Below are positions 27,990-37,632 of a stretch of DNA of 45,016 nt, piece after piece. The stretch is from Muribaculaceae bacterium. Its GTDB lineage: Bacteria > Bacteroidota > Bacteroidia > Bacteroidales > Muribaculaceae. The stretch is taken from positions 1 to 45,016 of the forward strand of contig JAFLUA010000015.1 in assembly GCA_022508985.1 (NCBI GenBank), in the 5' to 3' direction. A program made the translations under genes and the position numbers. The first letter of the stretch is position 1. Each line of letters begins with the position of its first letter. The notes under the pieces were generated by a model, which was not told the origin of the DNA, did not search any database, and saw only the letters and a program-made list of their open reading frames with translations.

Positions 27990-28304
27990 ATGGATTTTTC
28001 TTGCTTGAATTGGGCCGGATTAGGCATCGGAATATGCACCTTCCTCATCATTGGGCTGTTCCATCCTTTGGTAATTAAAGGCGAATATTATTTCGGCCTC
28101 AAAATTAATATTGCTTTCGCTATTGTTGGCGTAATTACGGCTATAGCGGCTCTTTTAGTCGACAGCCTATTTTTCTCGGCCTTGCTTGCCGTAATTTCTT
28201 TTTCTTCTTTTTGGGGAGTTAAAGAGGTCTACGACCAGCAAGAACGCGTCCGCAAGGGATGGTTTCCGGCAAACCCTAAAAGAAAGAAAAACAATGACAA
28301 ATAA
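27990..28304 (+). CDS. DUF4491 family small membrane protein
   Basis: The 104-residue protein has about three hydrophobic helices (near 9-29, 39-54 and 59-76), including the family-typical IGICTFLIIGLFHPLVIKGE, then a charged tail with WFPANPKRKK. It fits DUF4491, found mainly in Bacteroidota, with unknown function. It shares its upstream region with dnaK, and the response regulator starts 54 bp after its stop. Confidence 0.88.
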   Translation: MDFSCLNWAGLGIGICTFLIIGLFHPLVIKGEYYFGLKINIAFAIVGVITAIAALLVDSLFFSALLAVISFSSFWGVKEVYDQQERVRKGWFPANPKRKKNNDK

Positions 28305-28358
28305 TTTCGACCATAGTAATTATTCACCATCAAACATCGGCAACGCTCCTGTACAACT

Positions 28359-29078
28359 ATGAGAACAAGAATATTAGTAATCGACGACGAAGAAGCTGTA
28401 TGCGAAATCCTAAAATATAACCTTGAGAGAGAGGGATATGATGTCGAGTGCGCTTACAGCGCCGAAGAAGCACTCGATCGCGACGACATCGCTTCGTTTT
28501 CTTTATTCATTGTCGATATTATGATGGGAGAACTAAGCGGCTTCAATTTCGCAAGCCGTATTCGATATCTCGCTGAGACTGAAGACAGCCCCATCCTATT
28601 TTGCTCTGCACTAACCGACGAAGATTGCGTCGTGAAAGGATTGAATATCGGTGCCGACGATTATATCACCAAGCCATTCAACATTGGTGAAGTGATTGCG
28701 CGCGTTAGAGCTGTATTGAGGCGTTCAGGGAACTCCGACAGCGATGCCACGAAACGCCAAGCCAACGGCTCTATATATGAAGACGATGTCACTTTCAAAG
28801 GTTTGGTAATCGACCGTAACGATAAAGCTTGCTATATCGACAACGAACCCGTAACCCTAACACGCACCGAATTCGACATCTTGCTCTTTTTCCTCACACA
28901 CCGAAATAGAATATTCTCGCGCGATGAATTGATAAAAAATGTGTGGGGCGACGACATTGTCGTTACCGAGCGAACCATCGACACCAACATCACGCGTCTT
29001 CGCAAAAAACTTGGCAATTACGATAAATATATAGTAACACGTCAAGGATTCGGCTATGGCTTTAAAGATACGGATTAA
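28359..29078 (+). CDS. OmpR-family response regulator
   Basis: The 239-residue protein has a receiver domain with acidic pocket DDEE (9-12), phospho-acceptor D53 in LFIVDIMMGE, and K105 in DDYITKPF, then a C-terminal winged helix (about 147-237; TRTEFDILLFFLTHRNRIFS and TERTIDTNITRLRKKLG). It binds DNA when phosphorylated by the kinase encoded next, whose start overlaps its end by 23 bp. The pair resembles the RprX/RprY group of Bacteroidales by layout, but I do not assign the name. Confidence 0.95.
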   Translation: MRTRILVIDDEEAVCEILKYNLEREGYDVECAYSAEEALDRDDIASFSLFIVDIMMGELSGFNFASRIRYLAETEDSPILFCSALTDEDCVVKGLNIGADDYITKPFNIGEVIARVRAVLRRSGNSDSDATKRQANGSIYEDDVTFKGLVIDRNDKACYIDNEPVTLTRTEFDILLFFLTHRNRIFSRDELIKNVWGDDIVVTERTIDTNITRLRKKLGNYDKYIVTRQGFGYGFKDTD

Positions 29079-30519
29079 TTATAAGTGGAGGCTGTTCATT
29101 CCGCTGGTAGCCGCCCTGTGGATTATCATTTTCGGAATGTCGTATTGGCAGTTTTACAAAGAACGCCAATACCGCGCCTCGATGATTCACCAACAGCTAT
29201 CCTTGATTAATTCCAGAATTCTCGAAGCTTATAAAAGCGACACCGACCCCATTCAATTCGTCGATTTTTTATGCCGTTATTATCGTGAGAACCCAATCTA
29301 CGATCTTATCCGCGTTTCTGTCTACGAAAATGGAAAACTAAAACGCTCTTGGGGTGAGCCTATAGGCCTTTCTTTGAGTGAGCAATCGCTCGAAAAAGGC
29401 ATCACGCAGACGCCTGAAGTAAATAGAGCGCCCGAAGATGCGAAACCCGACGACGATTACTTCTATTATTCGGCTAACCATAGCGACGACAAGAGCGTCG
29501 TCGTTATGACAGTTTTACCTATCGACAACGACATCCTCAATGCCGCCCTGCCTTCACCTAACATCTTTTGGATAATGCTCGCGCTGGCCATCGCTACTAC
29601 GTTTTTCGCTTATATATCCGCAAGCTATTTTGGCCGAAACATACACATCCTACGAAGCGTTGCCGAAAGAGCCGTTAATGACCCCGATTTTATGCCCGAA
29701 GTTAAGGTTCCTCGTGATGAACTCGGCGACATTACCAAACAAATTATTCACCTATACAACGAGCGCACTAATGCCATGCAGCAGCAAAAACGTGACCACG
29801 CTACTGCCATACATGCCATCGAAGAGAAAGCGAGAATAGAACGCCAACTCACAAATAATATCAACCACGAGTTACGTACGCCTATTGGGGTTATCAAAGG
29901 ATATATCGACACCATCCTCAAATCACCCGATATGGACGAGGCCCCTCGCACTCACTTCCTCCAAAAAGCACAAGAACACGTCAATCGACTCGTTGACCTA
30001 ATTGCCGACGTTTCAGCTTTATCAAGGCTCGAAGATGGTGGTGAACTAATTGCTACCGAAGCACTCAATTTCCACGATGTCACTTACACAATTTCGGCTG
30101 ACTTGGCCGAGGCCGGCACGCTCGGAGAGATGTCTTTCGCCTATAACATCCCGCTCAATTGCATTGTTATCGGTAATTACAACCTTTTGTCCGGTATGAT
30201 AATAAACCTTTGCAAAAATGCTGCTGCATACTCTAAAGGCACTCTGTGCGAACTTATTATGACCGGTGAAGACGACCGTTTCTACCATTTTGAATTCCGC
30301 GACGACGGCATCGGTGTCAACCAACAACATATCCCTCACCTCTTTGAACGATTCTACAGAATAGATTCGGGGCGATCTCGTAAATCTGGTGGAACAGGCC
30401 TTGGTTTGCCTATCGTACAAAACACCATTGTAGCTCATGGCGGAACGATAAGCGTAGAAAATAGAGATAGCGGCGGACTCGTGTTCAAGTTCACACTCCC
30501 TAAATTCCGACCGACCTAA
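29056..30519 (+). CDS. Sensor histidine kinase
   Basis: The 487-residue membrane kinase has a transmembrane helix near 13-29, a periplasmic sensor region of about 140 residues, a second helix near 169-190, a HAMP-like linker, the H-box NNINHELRTP (H271), an N-box INLCKNAAA, G1 RDDGIGV and G2 GGTGLGLPIV. It should phosphorylate the response regulator encoded just upstream. The overlapping start (ATG 29056 inside the regulator gene) suggests coupled translation. The signal sensed is unknown; the following gene is superoxide dismutase. Confidence 0.95.
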   Translation: MALKIRINYKWRLFIPLVAALWIIIFGMSYWQFYKERQYRASMIHQQLSLINSRILEAYKSDTDPIQFVDFLCRYYRENPIYDLIRVSVYENGKLKRSWGEPIGLSLSEQSLEKGITQTPEVNRAPEDAKPDDDYFYYSANHSDDKSVVVMTVLPIDNDILNAALPSPNIFWIMLALAIATTFFAYISASYFGRNIHILRSVAERAVNDPDFMPEVKVPRDELGDITKQIIHLYNERTNAMQQQKRDHATAIHAIEEKARIERQLTNNINHELRTPIGVIKGYIDTILKSPDMDEAPRTHFLQKAQEHVNRLVDLIADVSALSRLEDGGELIATEALNFHDVTYTISADLAEAGTLGEMSFAYNIPLNCIVIGNYNLLSGMIINLCKNAAAYSKGTLCELIMTGEDDRFYHFEFRDDGIGVNQQHIPHLFERFYRIDSGRSRKSGGTGLGLPIVQNTIVAHGGTISVENRDSGGLVFKFTLPKFRPT

Positions 30520-30585
30520 CTATGATTTCGAACATTTTGCCAATATTATTTGTTTATCATATAAAACAAACTAATATCAGCAATA

Positions 30586-31164
30586 ATGACACACATTCAA
30601 CCACAACTCCCTTATAGTCTCGATGCCCTCGAACCGGCGATCAGCCGACAGACATTAGAGTTTCATTACGGCAAGCACGAGAAAGCTTATATCGACAATC
30701 TCAATAGACTTATAAAAGGCACAAAATACGAGAATGCCGACCTCACTGACATAATAACTCATGCCGACGGTGCCTTGTTTAACAATGCGGCGCAAGCATG
30801 GAACCACATTTTCTATTTCGCTTCTTTCGCCCCCGACGGCCAGCACGAGCCTTCTGGCAATCTTAAAAGCGCCATTGTTCGCGACTTTGATTCGGTTGAT
30901 AATTTCAAAAAAAAATTCGTAGACGCAGGTGCAAATCTGTTCGGCTCGGGATGGGTGTGGCTTTCGGCCGACAACAATGGCAAACTTATTATCACTCAAG
31001 GGCCTAACGCTCAAAATCCTCTTCGCGACAATCTGACTCCGCTACTCACATTCGACGTTTGGGAGCATGCATACTACCTCGACTATCAAAATCGTCGGGC
31101 CGACGCGCTTAACAAACTATGGGATATTGTCGACTGGAAAATAATTGAAAGCCGATATCATTAA
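30586..31164 (+). CDS. sodB: Superoxide dismutase, Fe/Mn type
   Basis: It converts superoxide to hydrogen peroxide and oxygen. The 192-residue protein carries the four metal ligands H27, H74, D157 and H161 (FHYGKH, QAWNHIF, DVWEHAY), the GSGWVWL motif, and ends near DWKIIES. It closely resembles the Bacteroides iron or cambialistic enzyme in layout, so the metal could be iron or manganese. No signal peptide. It lies 66 bp after the kinase gene and may have its own promoter. Confidence 0.96.
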   Translation: MTHIQPQLPYSLDALEPAISRQTLEFHYGKHEKAYIDNLNRLIKGTKYENADLTDIITHADGALFNNAAQAWNHIFYFASFAPDGQHEPSGNLKSAIVRDFDSVDNFKKKFVDAGANLFGSGWVWLSADNNGKLIITQGPNAQNPLRDNLTPLLTFDVWEHAYYLDYQNRRADALNKLWDIVDWKIIESRYH

Positions 31165-31185
31165 TCCACCTAAATCCTTAACCGT

Positions 31186-31229
31186 AAAAAAACGACAACG
31201 GCTACAATGCAGATACATTGCAGCCGTTG
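31186..31229 (-). terminator. Rho-independent terminator of rpsO, possibly bidirectional
   Basis: CAACGGCTACAATG (31196-31209) and CATTGCAGCCGTTG (31216-31229) form a 14-bp stem with one wobble on either strand. On the minus strand TCG and seven T follow, making a strong terminator for rpsO. On the plus strand a weaker T-rich run could end sodB. Confidence 0.88.
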
Positions 31230-31254
31230 ATTGTCTTTTACTACGCGCCCGGTA

Positions 31255-31530
31255 TTATTTACGGATACCGAGTTCTTTCTGGGCGATGATGGCACGATAG
31301 CGGTTGATGTCTTTACGCATCAAATAGTCGAGAAGACGACGACGCTTACCTACCAACATTTTCAGAGCGCGTTCTGTAGTATGATCCTTGTGATTTGACT
31401 TCAAGTGTTGAGTCAAATGAGCAATACGAACCGAGAATAATGCAATCTGTGCTTCAGGCGAGCCAGTGTCAGTCTTACCCTTACCGTATTTCTCGAAGAT
31501 CTGTACTTTTTCTTCAGAATTTAAGTGCAT
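31255..31530 (-). CDS. rpsO: 30S ribosomal protein S15
   Basis: S15 binds 16S rRNA early in small-subunit assembly. The 91-residue protein has DTGSPEAQIALFSVRIAHLT (21-40) and the conserved basic KMLVGKRRRLLDYL near 57-70, then LGIRK at the end. No pnp gene follows, unlike the common arrangement. A strong terminator lies 26 bp after its stop codon, and a promoter lies upstream. Confidence 0.97.
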   Translation of the reverse strand: MHLNSEEKVQIFEKYGKGKTDTGSPEAQIALFSVRIAHLTQHLKSNHKDHTTERALKMLVGKRRRLLDYLMRKDINRYRAIIAQKELGIRK

Positions 31531-31584
31531 TCTCAGAAAATTTAATTGTTAATAATTTATTTTATAGCAACGCGTTTCGCATTA

Positions 31585-31618
31585 CCGGCTGCAAAGATAG
31601 TATATTTTTTACAGCCGG
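31585..31618 (-). promoter_or_regulatory. rpsO promoter flanked by an inverted repeat
   Basis: On the minus strand TATCTTTG (31599-31592) matches the -7 box. CCGGCTG (31585-31591) and CAGCCGG (31612-31618) are inverted around it, the inner arm directly after the box. It lies 61 bp before the rpsO ATG, in the gap after the peptidase stop. Confidence 0.55.
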
Positions 31619-31633
31619 CAATACAAATTAACA

Positions 31634-33652
31634 TTATTTAAGTCCATTATACTGCTTCCCATATCGAAGCATCTGCTCTACATAACCCTCGCTGTAGTCT
31701 ACCTTCACATCGGTGATTATGCCTTTTTCATCACGTACTGCCGTATAGACTGGATTTACAAATCCGCGGTAAGGCGCTATGTTGAGTTTAGAATATCTAT
31801 CGAGAACTTCGCGATGCAACTCGGGATCGACCTTTATGGCATACCCTTCAACGAGAGCTTGCGCAGCTGCATAATCTCCGGTTGAACGTATACGCTGTAT
31901 TTCGGCAAGAAGTTCTCCAAAAAGACGACGAAGTGCTTCATAATCGTTAATCTGAACATATGTTTTGCCGTCACGTTTAACAAGTTCAATAACATTATCA
32001 GCCTTGCCATGCTCATAGCACCATTCGGCAATGAGCTTGCGGTTGCGCATGTGCGCTTCTTCGATATCTTTGCCCGGCTCAATACGCATAAGTTGCGTCA
32101 TCAACCCGTTGAGGATATATTTATAGTATTCAGCCTTATATGCATCGGGGTTGTCGAGTAGCCCTATTTCAATAAGTTTGGCATCGGCAAGATAATACAA
32201 TGCAAAAAGATCGGCTCGGGCCTCCTCGATGGTTGAGCCGTGTGCTTTGAGGGCATCAGGGTCGACTCCCGGGAGCAGTTTCCCCGAACCATGACCGAGA
32301 CACTCGTGAAGGTCGGTATGCAAGTTGTCGGTGATAAACAGATACTTATCAAGGAGTTCGGAGGTGGCGGCATCGACAACGAATTCTTCATTGAAACCAT
32401 CGCCATGCGATGCTGCATCATAGGCCTGAGTAATATTTTCAATCGTCACCGACTTTGAGCCATGAGCGGCACGTATCCAGTTGGCGTTTGGAAGATTTAT
32501 TCCTATTGGAGTTGCGGGATAGGCATCGCCGGCCAAGATGGCAGCGGTTATAACTTTTGCCGACACTCCTTTTACCTTCTCTTTTTTGAAGATGGCATCA
32601 ACCGGTGAGTTGTCTTCAAACCACTGTGCATTAGAACTTAGCACTTCTGTGCGCTCACTCGCTGTTATGTTTTTGAAATTGACTATCGATTCCCAAGCAC
32701 CGCGCATGCCAAGCGGGTCGCCATAACTCTCGATAAAGCCATTGATAAAATCTACTTGCGAAGCGGTATCTTCGGCCCATTCTATTGAATACTTGTCGAA
32801 TGTAGCAAGGTCGCCACTGCGATAATAATCGATGAGCGACTCTATAATCTGTTTTTGCGATGCGTTTTCGGCATATACGGCAGCGCTGTCGAGATACGCC
32901 ACGATGTGCTCTATAGCCTCGCCATAAAGTCCGCCGACACGATAAACATCTTCAACAAGTTTACCGTCGATCTTACGCATACGGCTATTGAGGCCATACG
33001 ATATAGGTGTCAAGTCGTTGGGCTTTTTAACCTTGGCATAGTAAGCCTCCACTTCGGCCTGCGTCAACCCTTCTTCATAATAGTTATTAGCGCTGGTTGC
33101 GATAAGGTCGGCCCCTTCTGCCTGATTTACACCCTTGGCCGCAACTGCCGGATTAAAGATAACTTCGAGCAATTCTTCTGTATTTGCCGGAACCACACCT
33201 TCGGGCAACGATGCTATCTGCTTTTCCAGAAATTCTCGACTGAATTCGGGTGTAAATTTATCGGTGCTATAGTGATGATGAATACCATTGCCAAACCATA
33301 CTTGCTTGAGATATTTTTCAAAAGCCTTATACTCTGCACTTTCACGATCGCCTTCATAGTGGGTATAAACGCCTTCCAAGAGTTGGCGTAGAGAGAGGTT
33401 GTCTTTATTCTTTTGGTCCCATAGAATATCGCGGCCCCACAATGCGGCCTCCTGAAGGTAATACACCAAGATTTTCTGATTCAAGGTAAGGTTTTCAAAT
33501 TCGGGAACTTTATAGCGCAACACTTCAATATCGGCAAAGCGGTCGACATGATAGTTGAAATTGTCGTCGGCTTCTGCGCGTTGAGCCGTACGCGTACATG
33601 ATGTAGCCATAATAATAGATGCAATTGCTGCAACGAATACTAATTTTTTCAT
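31634..33652 (-). CDS. Dipeptidyl-peptidase III, HECLGH type, lipoprotein
   Basis: This zinc peptidase of family M49 removes dipeptides from the N-terminus of short peptides. The 672-residue protein has a lipoprotein signal ending ATSC (lipobox, Cys19), the catalytic motif HECLGHGSGK with H449 and H454 and acidic E near 477 in TIEEARADLFALYYLAD. HECLGH, rather than the usual HEXXGH of eukaryotic DPP III (HELLGH), is the form known from Bacteroides. The family is sometimes misannotated as dihydrofolate reductase. It lies 27 bp after the RlmI-like gene on the same strand. Confidence 0.93.
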   Translation of the reverse strand: MKKLVFVAAIASIIMATSCTRTAQRAEADDNFNYHVDRFADIEVLRYKVPEFENLTLNQKILVYYLQEAALWGRDILWDQKNKDNLSLRQLLEGVYTHYEGDRESAEYKAFEKYLKQVWFGNGIHHHYSTDKFTPEFSREFLEKQIASLPEGVVPANTEELLEVIFNPAVAAKGVNQAEGADLIATSANNYYEEGLTQAEVEAYYAKVKKPNDLTPISYGLNSRMRKIDGKLVEDVYRVGGLYGEAIEHIVAYLDSAAVYAENASQKQIIESLIDYYRSGDLATFDKYSIEWAEDTASQVDFINGFIESYGDPLGMRGAWESIVNFKNITASERTEVLSSNAQWFEDNSPVDAIFKKEKVKGVSAKVITAAILAGDAYPATPIGINLPNANWIRAAHGSKSVTIENITQAYDAASHGDGFNEEFVVDAATSELLDKYLFITDNLHTDLHECLGHGSGKLLPGVDPDALKAHGSTIEEARADLFALYYLADAKLIEIGLLDNPDAYKAEYYKYILNGLMTQLMRIEPGKDIEEAHMRNRKLIAEWCYEHGKADNVIELVKRDGKTYVQINDYEALRRLFGELLAEIQRIRSTGDYAAAQALVEGYAIKVDPELHREVLDRYSKLNIAPYRGFVNPVYTAVRDEKGIITDVKVDYSEGYVEQMLRYGKQYNGLK

Positions 33653-33679
33653 ATTTTGGGCTTAATAATTGTTTTTTCT

Positions 33680-34885
33680 CTATTCTACATAAAGCACCAG
33701 CCCTTTAAGGTATTCTCCTTCAGGGTGATATATATTGACAGGGTGGTCGGCAGGCTGCGTGAGCTGATGCAAGATTCTTACGCGGCGGCGCGATTGTGCG
33801 GCGGCGCTGAACACTGCCAATCGGAATTGCTCTCGATTTACGGCCTGCGAACACGAAAACGTAAACAATATACCACCGGGCGCTATCTTTTCAAAGGCGC
33901 GCGCATTGAGTCGCCTATATCCTTGCAAGGCATTACGCAATGCCGTTCGATGCTTGGCAAAGGCCGGCGGATCGAGTATTATTAGGTCGTGGCGCCCCGA
34001 TTCCATGCTGTCTAAATAGCGGAAGGCATCTTCAGCGGCTGAATGATGACGGGTATCATCGGGAAAATTGAGCGCTACATTGGCATCGGTAAGAGTTATT
34101 GCCTTAGCCGAGGAATCTACCGATACCACTTCGCGGGCTCCGCCCGAAAGGGCATAAACGGAGAAGCCACCCGTATAGCAAAACATATTCAACACCGACC
34201 GCCCGGCGCTATAGCGCCCGACAAGCAATCGATTGTCGCGCTGGTCTACAAAAAAGCCTGTTTTTTGACCGCGAAGCCAGTCTATGCGAAATTTCAGCCC
34301 GTTTTCTTCTGCTATGTCGGAGATAAAACCACCGATAAGATAGCCATTTTGAGCATCTAACCGGGCTTTATAGGGCAACGTCGTTTCCGATTTATAATAC
34401 ACACTGTCGACGCCAAGATCTTCTATCCCCACAAGCGTCGTGGCTACAATATTCCGGGCAAAATGCATTCCCGGTGAATGTGCCTGCACTACGGCCGTCT
34501 TTCCATAGATGTCGACAACAAGGCCCGGCAAAAAGTCGCCTTCGCCATGGACAAGGCGATATGCATTTGTCGTCGCACTTGGAAGCCCAAGGGCCCGGCG
34601 CATAGCATAAGCCTGGCGCAATCTGCGGTCATAGAAATTTGCATCTATTTCTTCAGCGGCATCAAATGTGAGCATTCGCACTGCTATACTGCCGATCTGA
34701 AAATGCCCAAGCCCGATACTTCGCCCATCCGATGCCAACACTTCCACGATATCGCCTTCATCTATTCCATCGCCTTCTTGTGGCATATCAACCAACGCAC
34801 CCGAGAACACCCAGGGGTGGTAACGATCGAGCGACTCTTCTTTGCCGCGTCGCAACTTTAATGTCTTATATTGATGCTTACCCAT
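33680..34885 (-). CDS. RlmI-like 23S rRNA cytosine methyltransferase
   Basis: The 401-residue protein has an N-terminal PUA domain (LRRGKEESLDRYHPWVFSGA near 12-31), a middle RlmI-type region and a SAM-dependent Rossmann domain (VLNMFCYTGGFSVYALSGGA near 231-250, and the NPPY-like LIILDPPAFAK near 304-314). It should methylate a cytosine of 23S rRNA; the exact position is not known. It sits 24 bp after rseP in the dxr string. Confidence 0.9.
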   Translation of the reverse strand: MGKHQYKTLKLRRGKEESLDRYHPWVFSGALVDMPQEGDGIDEGDIVEVLASDGRSIGLGHFQIGSIAVRMLTFDAAEEIDANFYDRRLRQAYAMRRALGLPSATTNAYRLVHGEGDFLPGLVVDIYGKTAVVQAHSPGMHFARNIVATTLVGIEDLGVDSVYYKSETTLPYKARLDAQNGYLIGGFISDIAEENGLKFRIDWLRGQKTGFFVDQRDNRLLVGRYSAGRSVLNMFCYTGGFSVYALSGGAREVVSVDSSAKAITLTDANVALNFPDDTRHHSAAEDAFRYLDSMESGRHDLIILDPPAFAKHRTALRNALQGYRRLNARAFEKIAPGGILFTFSCSQAVNREQFRLAVFSAAAQSRRRVRILHQLTQPADHPVNIYHPEGEYLKGLVLYVE

Positions 34886-34909
34886 AAATCTATTTATGTG
34901 CTATCGTCT

Positions 34910-36340
34910 CTATTTCAAAAAGAAACGATAAATATCATTACCATTGGCATATATCAGCAACAGCAGCAGGAATATAAAACCACAAGTATTGACTATCTCG
35001 AGGAACCGATCCGAGGGTTTCCGGCCGGTTACCATCTCTACTAATAAGAACAGTGTATAGCCGCCATCGAGTCCGGGTATGGGTATTATATTCATAAAGG
35101 CAAGGATTATCGACAAAAATGCCGTTATTTGCCAGAATGCAAACCAACTCCACGACGTCGGGAACAAATCGCCAAGCGTACCGAAGCCGCCGAGGCTCTG
35201 TGCGCCTTCCTTCGTAAATATCAATTTTAACGACGACACATAGCTTACAAGGCGATCTGTGCCTATCTCCCACCCACGAGGTATTGATTGCAACAAATTA
35301 TAGTCTTTCGTCTCTCTCTTGAATATTTCAAGAGGCGAAAGCATCTGTATCCCTATTTTTCCCGCATCACTAATCGCTACAGTCACAAAATCGTGCGTAC
35401 CATCGGCTCGTAGCAGATGCATTGCCACACTCTCGCCCGCATGTGATTGTAGGCTGGGCAAAAATTCTGTGATAGTGGGCACGGTATCGGCGCCTACTGT
35501 CAATATGCGGTCGCCCGATTTTATGCCGGCATGCATTGCCGGCTCGCCGGGCATTACCTTGGCGGCGTAGACTGGCACACGCATCGACATTGGAACATAT
35601 TCTTTACCCTTGGTGGCCATACTGCGCACCAGGTTATCTGATATAACAATTTCGGTTGTCTCGGAATCTCGTTGCACTCCAACTCTCACCCCGGGCTGTA
35701 TCATATCCCATAGCGATGAATAGTCGTTGATATCGAGAGGCGCGTCATTCAGCGTTAGTAAGATGTCTCCGTTTCTAAAACCGGCCGCTTGCATTTCCTC
35801 GCTGAAATCCATGCCCTCGGTCATGGCCTGATACGGTATATAATCATCGCCCCAATGGTAAGCTATGCCGGTATAGATTACTATCGCAAGGATAAAGTTA
35901 AACACAACGCCGGCAACCATGACACACAAGCGTTGCCACGCCGGTTTGCTGCGCAATTCCCAACTCTGAGGCTCCGACTCTAAGTCGGAAGCACTTTTGG
36001 TCTCGTCTACCATCCCGGCTATGTCGCAGTAGCCGCCAAGAGGCACCCAGCCGAGACCATATACGGTATCGCGCCACGTGGCCTTGCCGTCGGGCCGCGC
36101 CTCATGTTTTTTCCCCACCTTAAGGGTAACTACACTCTTGCCGCCATTGCGCGCAAACAAGTCAAGTGTTCCCCCATTGGGGTTATACCGTAATATCGAA
36201 AAATAGGGGTTAAAAAACAGATAAAAACGATTTACTTTTACTCCGAAGATTCGTGCAAAAATATAATGCCCAAACTCATGCACCGTTACCAAGATAACAA
36301 GTGCTACGACTAATTGTGCTGCTTTAATAAGTATTTCCAC
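34910..36340 (-). CDS. rseP: RIP metalloprotease RseP
   Basis: RseP is a membrane-embedded zinc protease that cuts transmembrane regulators or signal peptides. The 476-residue protein has HEFGH (H21, H25) in the first transmembrane helix, two PDZ-like regions with GDILLTLNDAPLDI and GDRILTVGADTVPT, and the C-terminal helix motif NIIPIPGLDGGYTLF. The start is GTG at 36340; no ATG gives the first helix. It follows dxr by 19 bp. The substrate here is unknown; an anti-sigma or a signal peptide is possible. Confidence 0.94.
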   Translation of the reverse strand: MEILIKAAQLVVALVILVTVHEFGHYIFARIFGVKVNRFYLFFNPYFSILRYNPNGGTLDLFARNGGKSVVTLKVGKKHEARPDGKATWRDTVYGLGWVPLGGYCDIAGMVDETKSASDLESEPQSWELRSKPAWQRLCVMVAGVVFNFILAIVIYTGIAYHWGDDYIPYQAMTEGMDFSEEMQAAGFRNGDILLTLNDAPLDINDYSSLWDMIQPGVRVGVQRDSETTEIVISDNLVRSMATKGKEYVPMSMRVPVYAAKVMPGEPAMHAGIKSGDRILTVGADTVPTITEFLPSLQSHAGESVAMHLLRADGTHDFVTVAISDAGKIGIQMLSPLEIFKRETKDYNLLQSIPRGWEIGTDRLVSYVSSLKLIFTKEGAQSLGGFGTLGDLFPTSWSWFAFWQITAFLSIILAFMNIIPIPGLDGGYTLFLLVEMVTGRKPSDRFLEIVNTCGFIFLLLLLIYANGNDIYRFFLK

Positions 36341-36359
36341 TTTTCGTTAATCTTTTTAA

Positions 36360-37532
36360 TTATAAACAAGCAATGTACTCTTCGGCCTTTGCTCGCGACT
36401 CACTGTTGACGGCTACATAATCGTCATAGTCGGGCTCGGCTACAAAACTTGCAACTTTGAGCGTATGCTCTATTATTCTGTAAATATCTGTGAATTTTAT
36501 TCGGTCATTAAGAAATGCCGCTACGGCTATCTCATTGGCGGCATTTACCGTACAGGCCGACGTCCCTCTCTTGGCAAGACAATAATGCGCCAACCCAAGA
36601 GACGGGAAACGCTCTACATCGGGGTGCTCGAATGTCAGGGTCGTATAATCGGCTAAGCTAAGATGCTTCGAGGCGCCTTGCAACCGTTGCTTTTCGCCGA
36701 GGGCATATGCTATCGGAAGATGCATATCGGGCACACCCAGCTGTGCTTTTACTGAACCATCAACAAACTCTACCATTGAATGTATTATAGATTGCGGATG
36801 GACAACGGCTTCTATTCGCTCCGGGTCTATCCCAAAAAGGTGATGCGCCTCTATTATTTCAAATGCCTTGTTGAGCATTGTTGCCGAGTCTATCGTTATT
36901 TTAGCGCCCATCGACCAATTGGGATGACGAAGGGCATCAGCGGCAGTCGCCGTTGCCATACGCTCCATCGGCCAGGTCCGGAACGGGCCGCCCGATGCTG
37001 TTATCAACAGGCGCTCCACACTCGAGATATCCTCTCCCTGCAGACATTGTGCTATGGCAGAGTGTTCCGAATCGACAGGATAAATCTTCGTTTTTGAGCC
37101 TTTAAGCAATCTGCCCACAAGGTCGCCAGCTACAACAAGTGTTTCCTTATTTGCAAGAGCTATGTCCTTTCCGGCTTTTATTGCATGCACCGTAGGTTCA
37201 AGCCCGCTATACCCCACCGTCGCGGTTAGAACCATATCGATATCGTCACCCTCGACACTCTCGGCCAACGCGCGTGCTCCGGCAGCCGTTGCTATTCCAA
37301 GAGGCTCCAGTGCGCTTCGTAATTTGGGAAGCAAACTCTCATCGGCTATCACTACCTGGCGCGGACGATATTTCTGTGCCAACGCTATCAAATCATCGAC
37401 ACGTCGGCCGGCCGCAAGTATTGCAGCCTCATACCGATTGGGGTAGCGCTCTATTATGTCGAGTGTCTGGCGACCGATCGATCCGGTTGCGCCAAGCACT
37501 GCTATGCGTTTAGGTCTGTTCACTATTTTCAC
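36360..37532 (-). CDS. dxr: 1-deoxy-D-xylulose 5-phosphate reductoisomerase
   Basis: Dxr makes 2-C-methyl-D-erythritol 4-phosphate from DXP with NADPH, the first committed step of the non-mevalonate isoprenoid pathway. The 390-residue protein has the NADPH motif LGATGSIGRQTL near 14-25, LANKETLV near 129-136, SGGPFR near 188-193 and SIIHSMVEF near 256-264. GTG at 37532 is used as start; a second in-frame GTG at 37523 is possible. A good promoter lies just upstream. rseP follows, as in many bacteria. Confidence 0.97.
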   Translation of the reverse strand: MKIVNRPKRIAVLGATGSIGRQTLDIIERYPNRYEAAILAAGRRVDDLIALAQKYRPRQVVIADESLLPKLRSALEPLGIATAAGARALAESVEGDDIDMVLTATVGYSGLEPTVHAIKAGKDIALANKETLVVAGDLVGRLLKGSKTKIYPVDSEHSAIAQCLQGEDISSVERLLITASGGPFRTWPMERMATATAADALRHPNWSMGAKITIDSATMLNKAFEIIEAHHLFGIDPERIEAVVHPQSIIHSMVEFVDGSVKAQLGVPDMHLPIAYALGEKQRLQGASKHLSLADYTTLTFEHPDVERFPSLGLAHYCLAKRGTSACTVNAANEIAVAAFLNDRIKFTDIYRIIEHTLKVASFVAEPDYDDYVAVNSESRAKAEEYIACL

Positions 37533-37546
37533 CGATTATTTCGATG

Positions 37547-37578
37547 CAAAAATACAGTTTTCGCATCAAAAGAACAAA
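37547..37578 (-). promoter_or_regulatory. Promoter of dxr-rseP
   Basis: On the minus strand TTTG (37578-37575) and TATTTTTG (37554-37547) are 20 bp apart, an exact fit to the Bacteroidota -33/-7 pattern. Transcription would begin about 10 bases before the dxr start codon. This is the clearest promoter in the window. Confidence 0.65.
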
Positions 37579-37632
37579 CTCAACTCATGCATTTTCGGCA
37601 TTTTCAACAAACCGAGCCATAAATTGAGCTCT

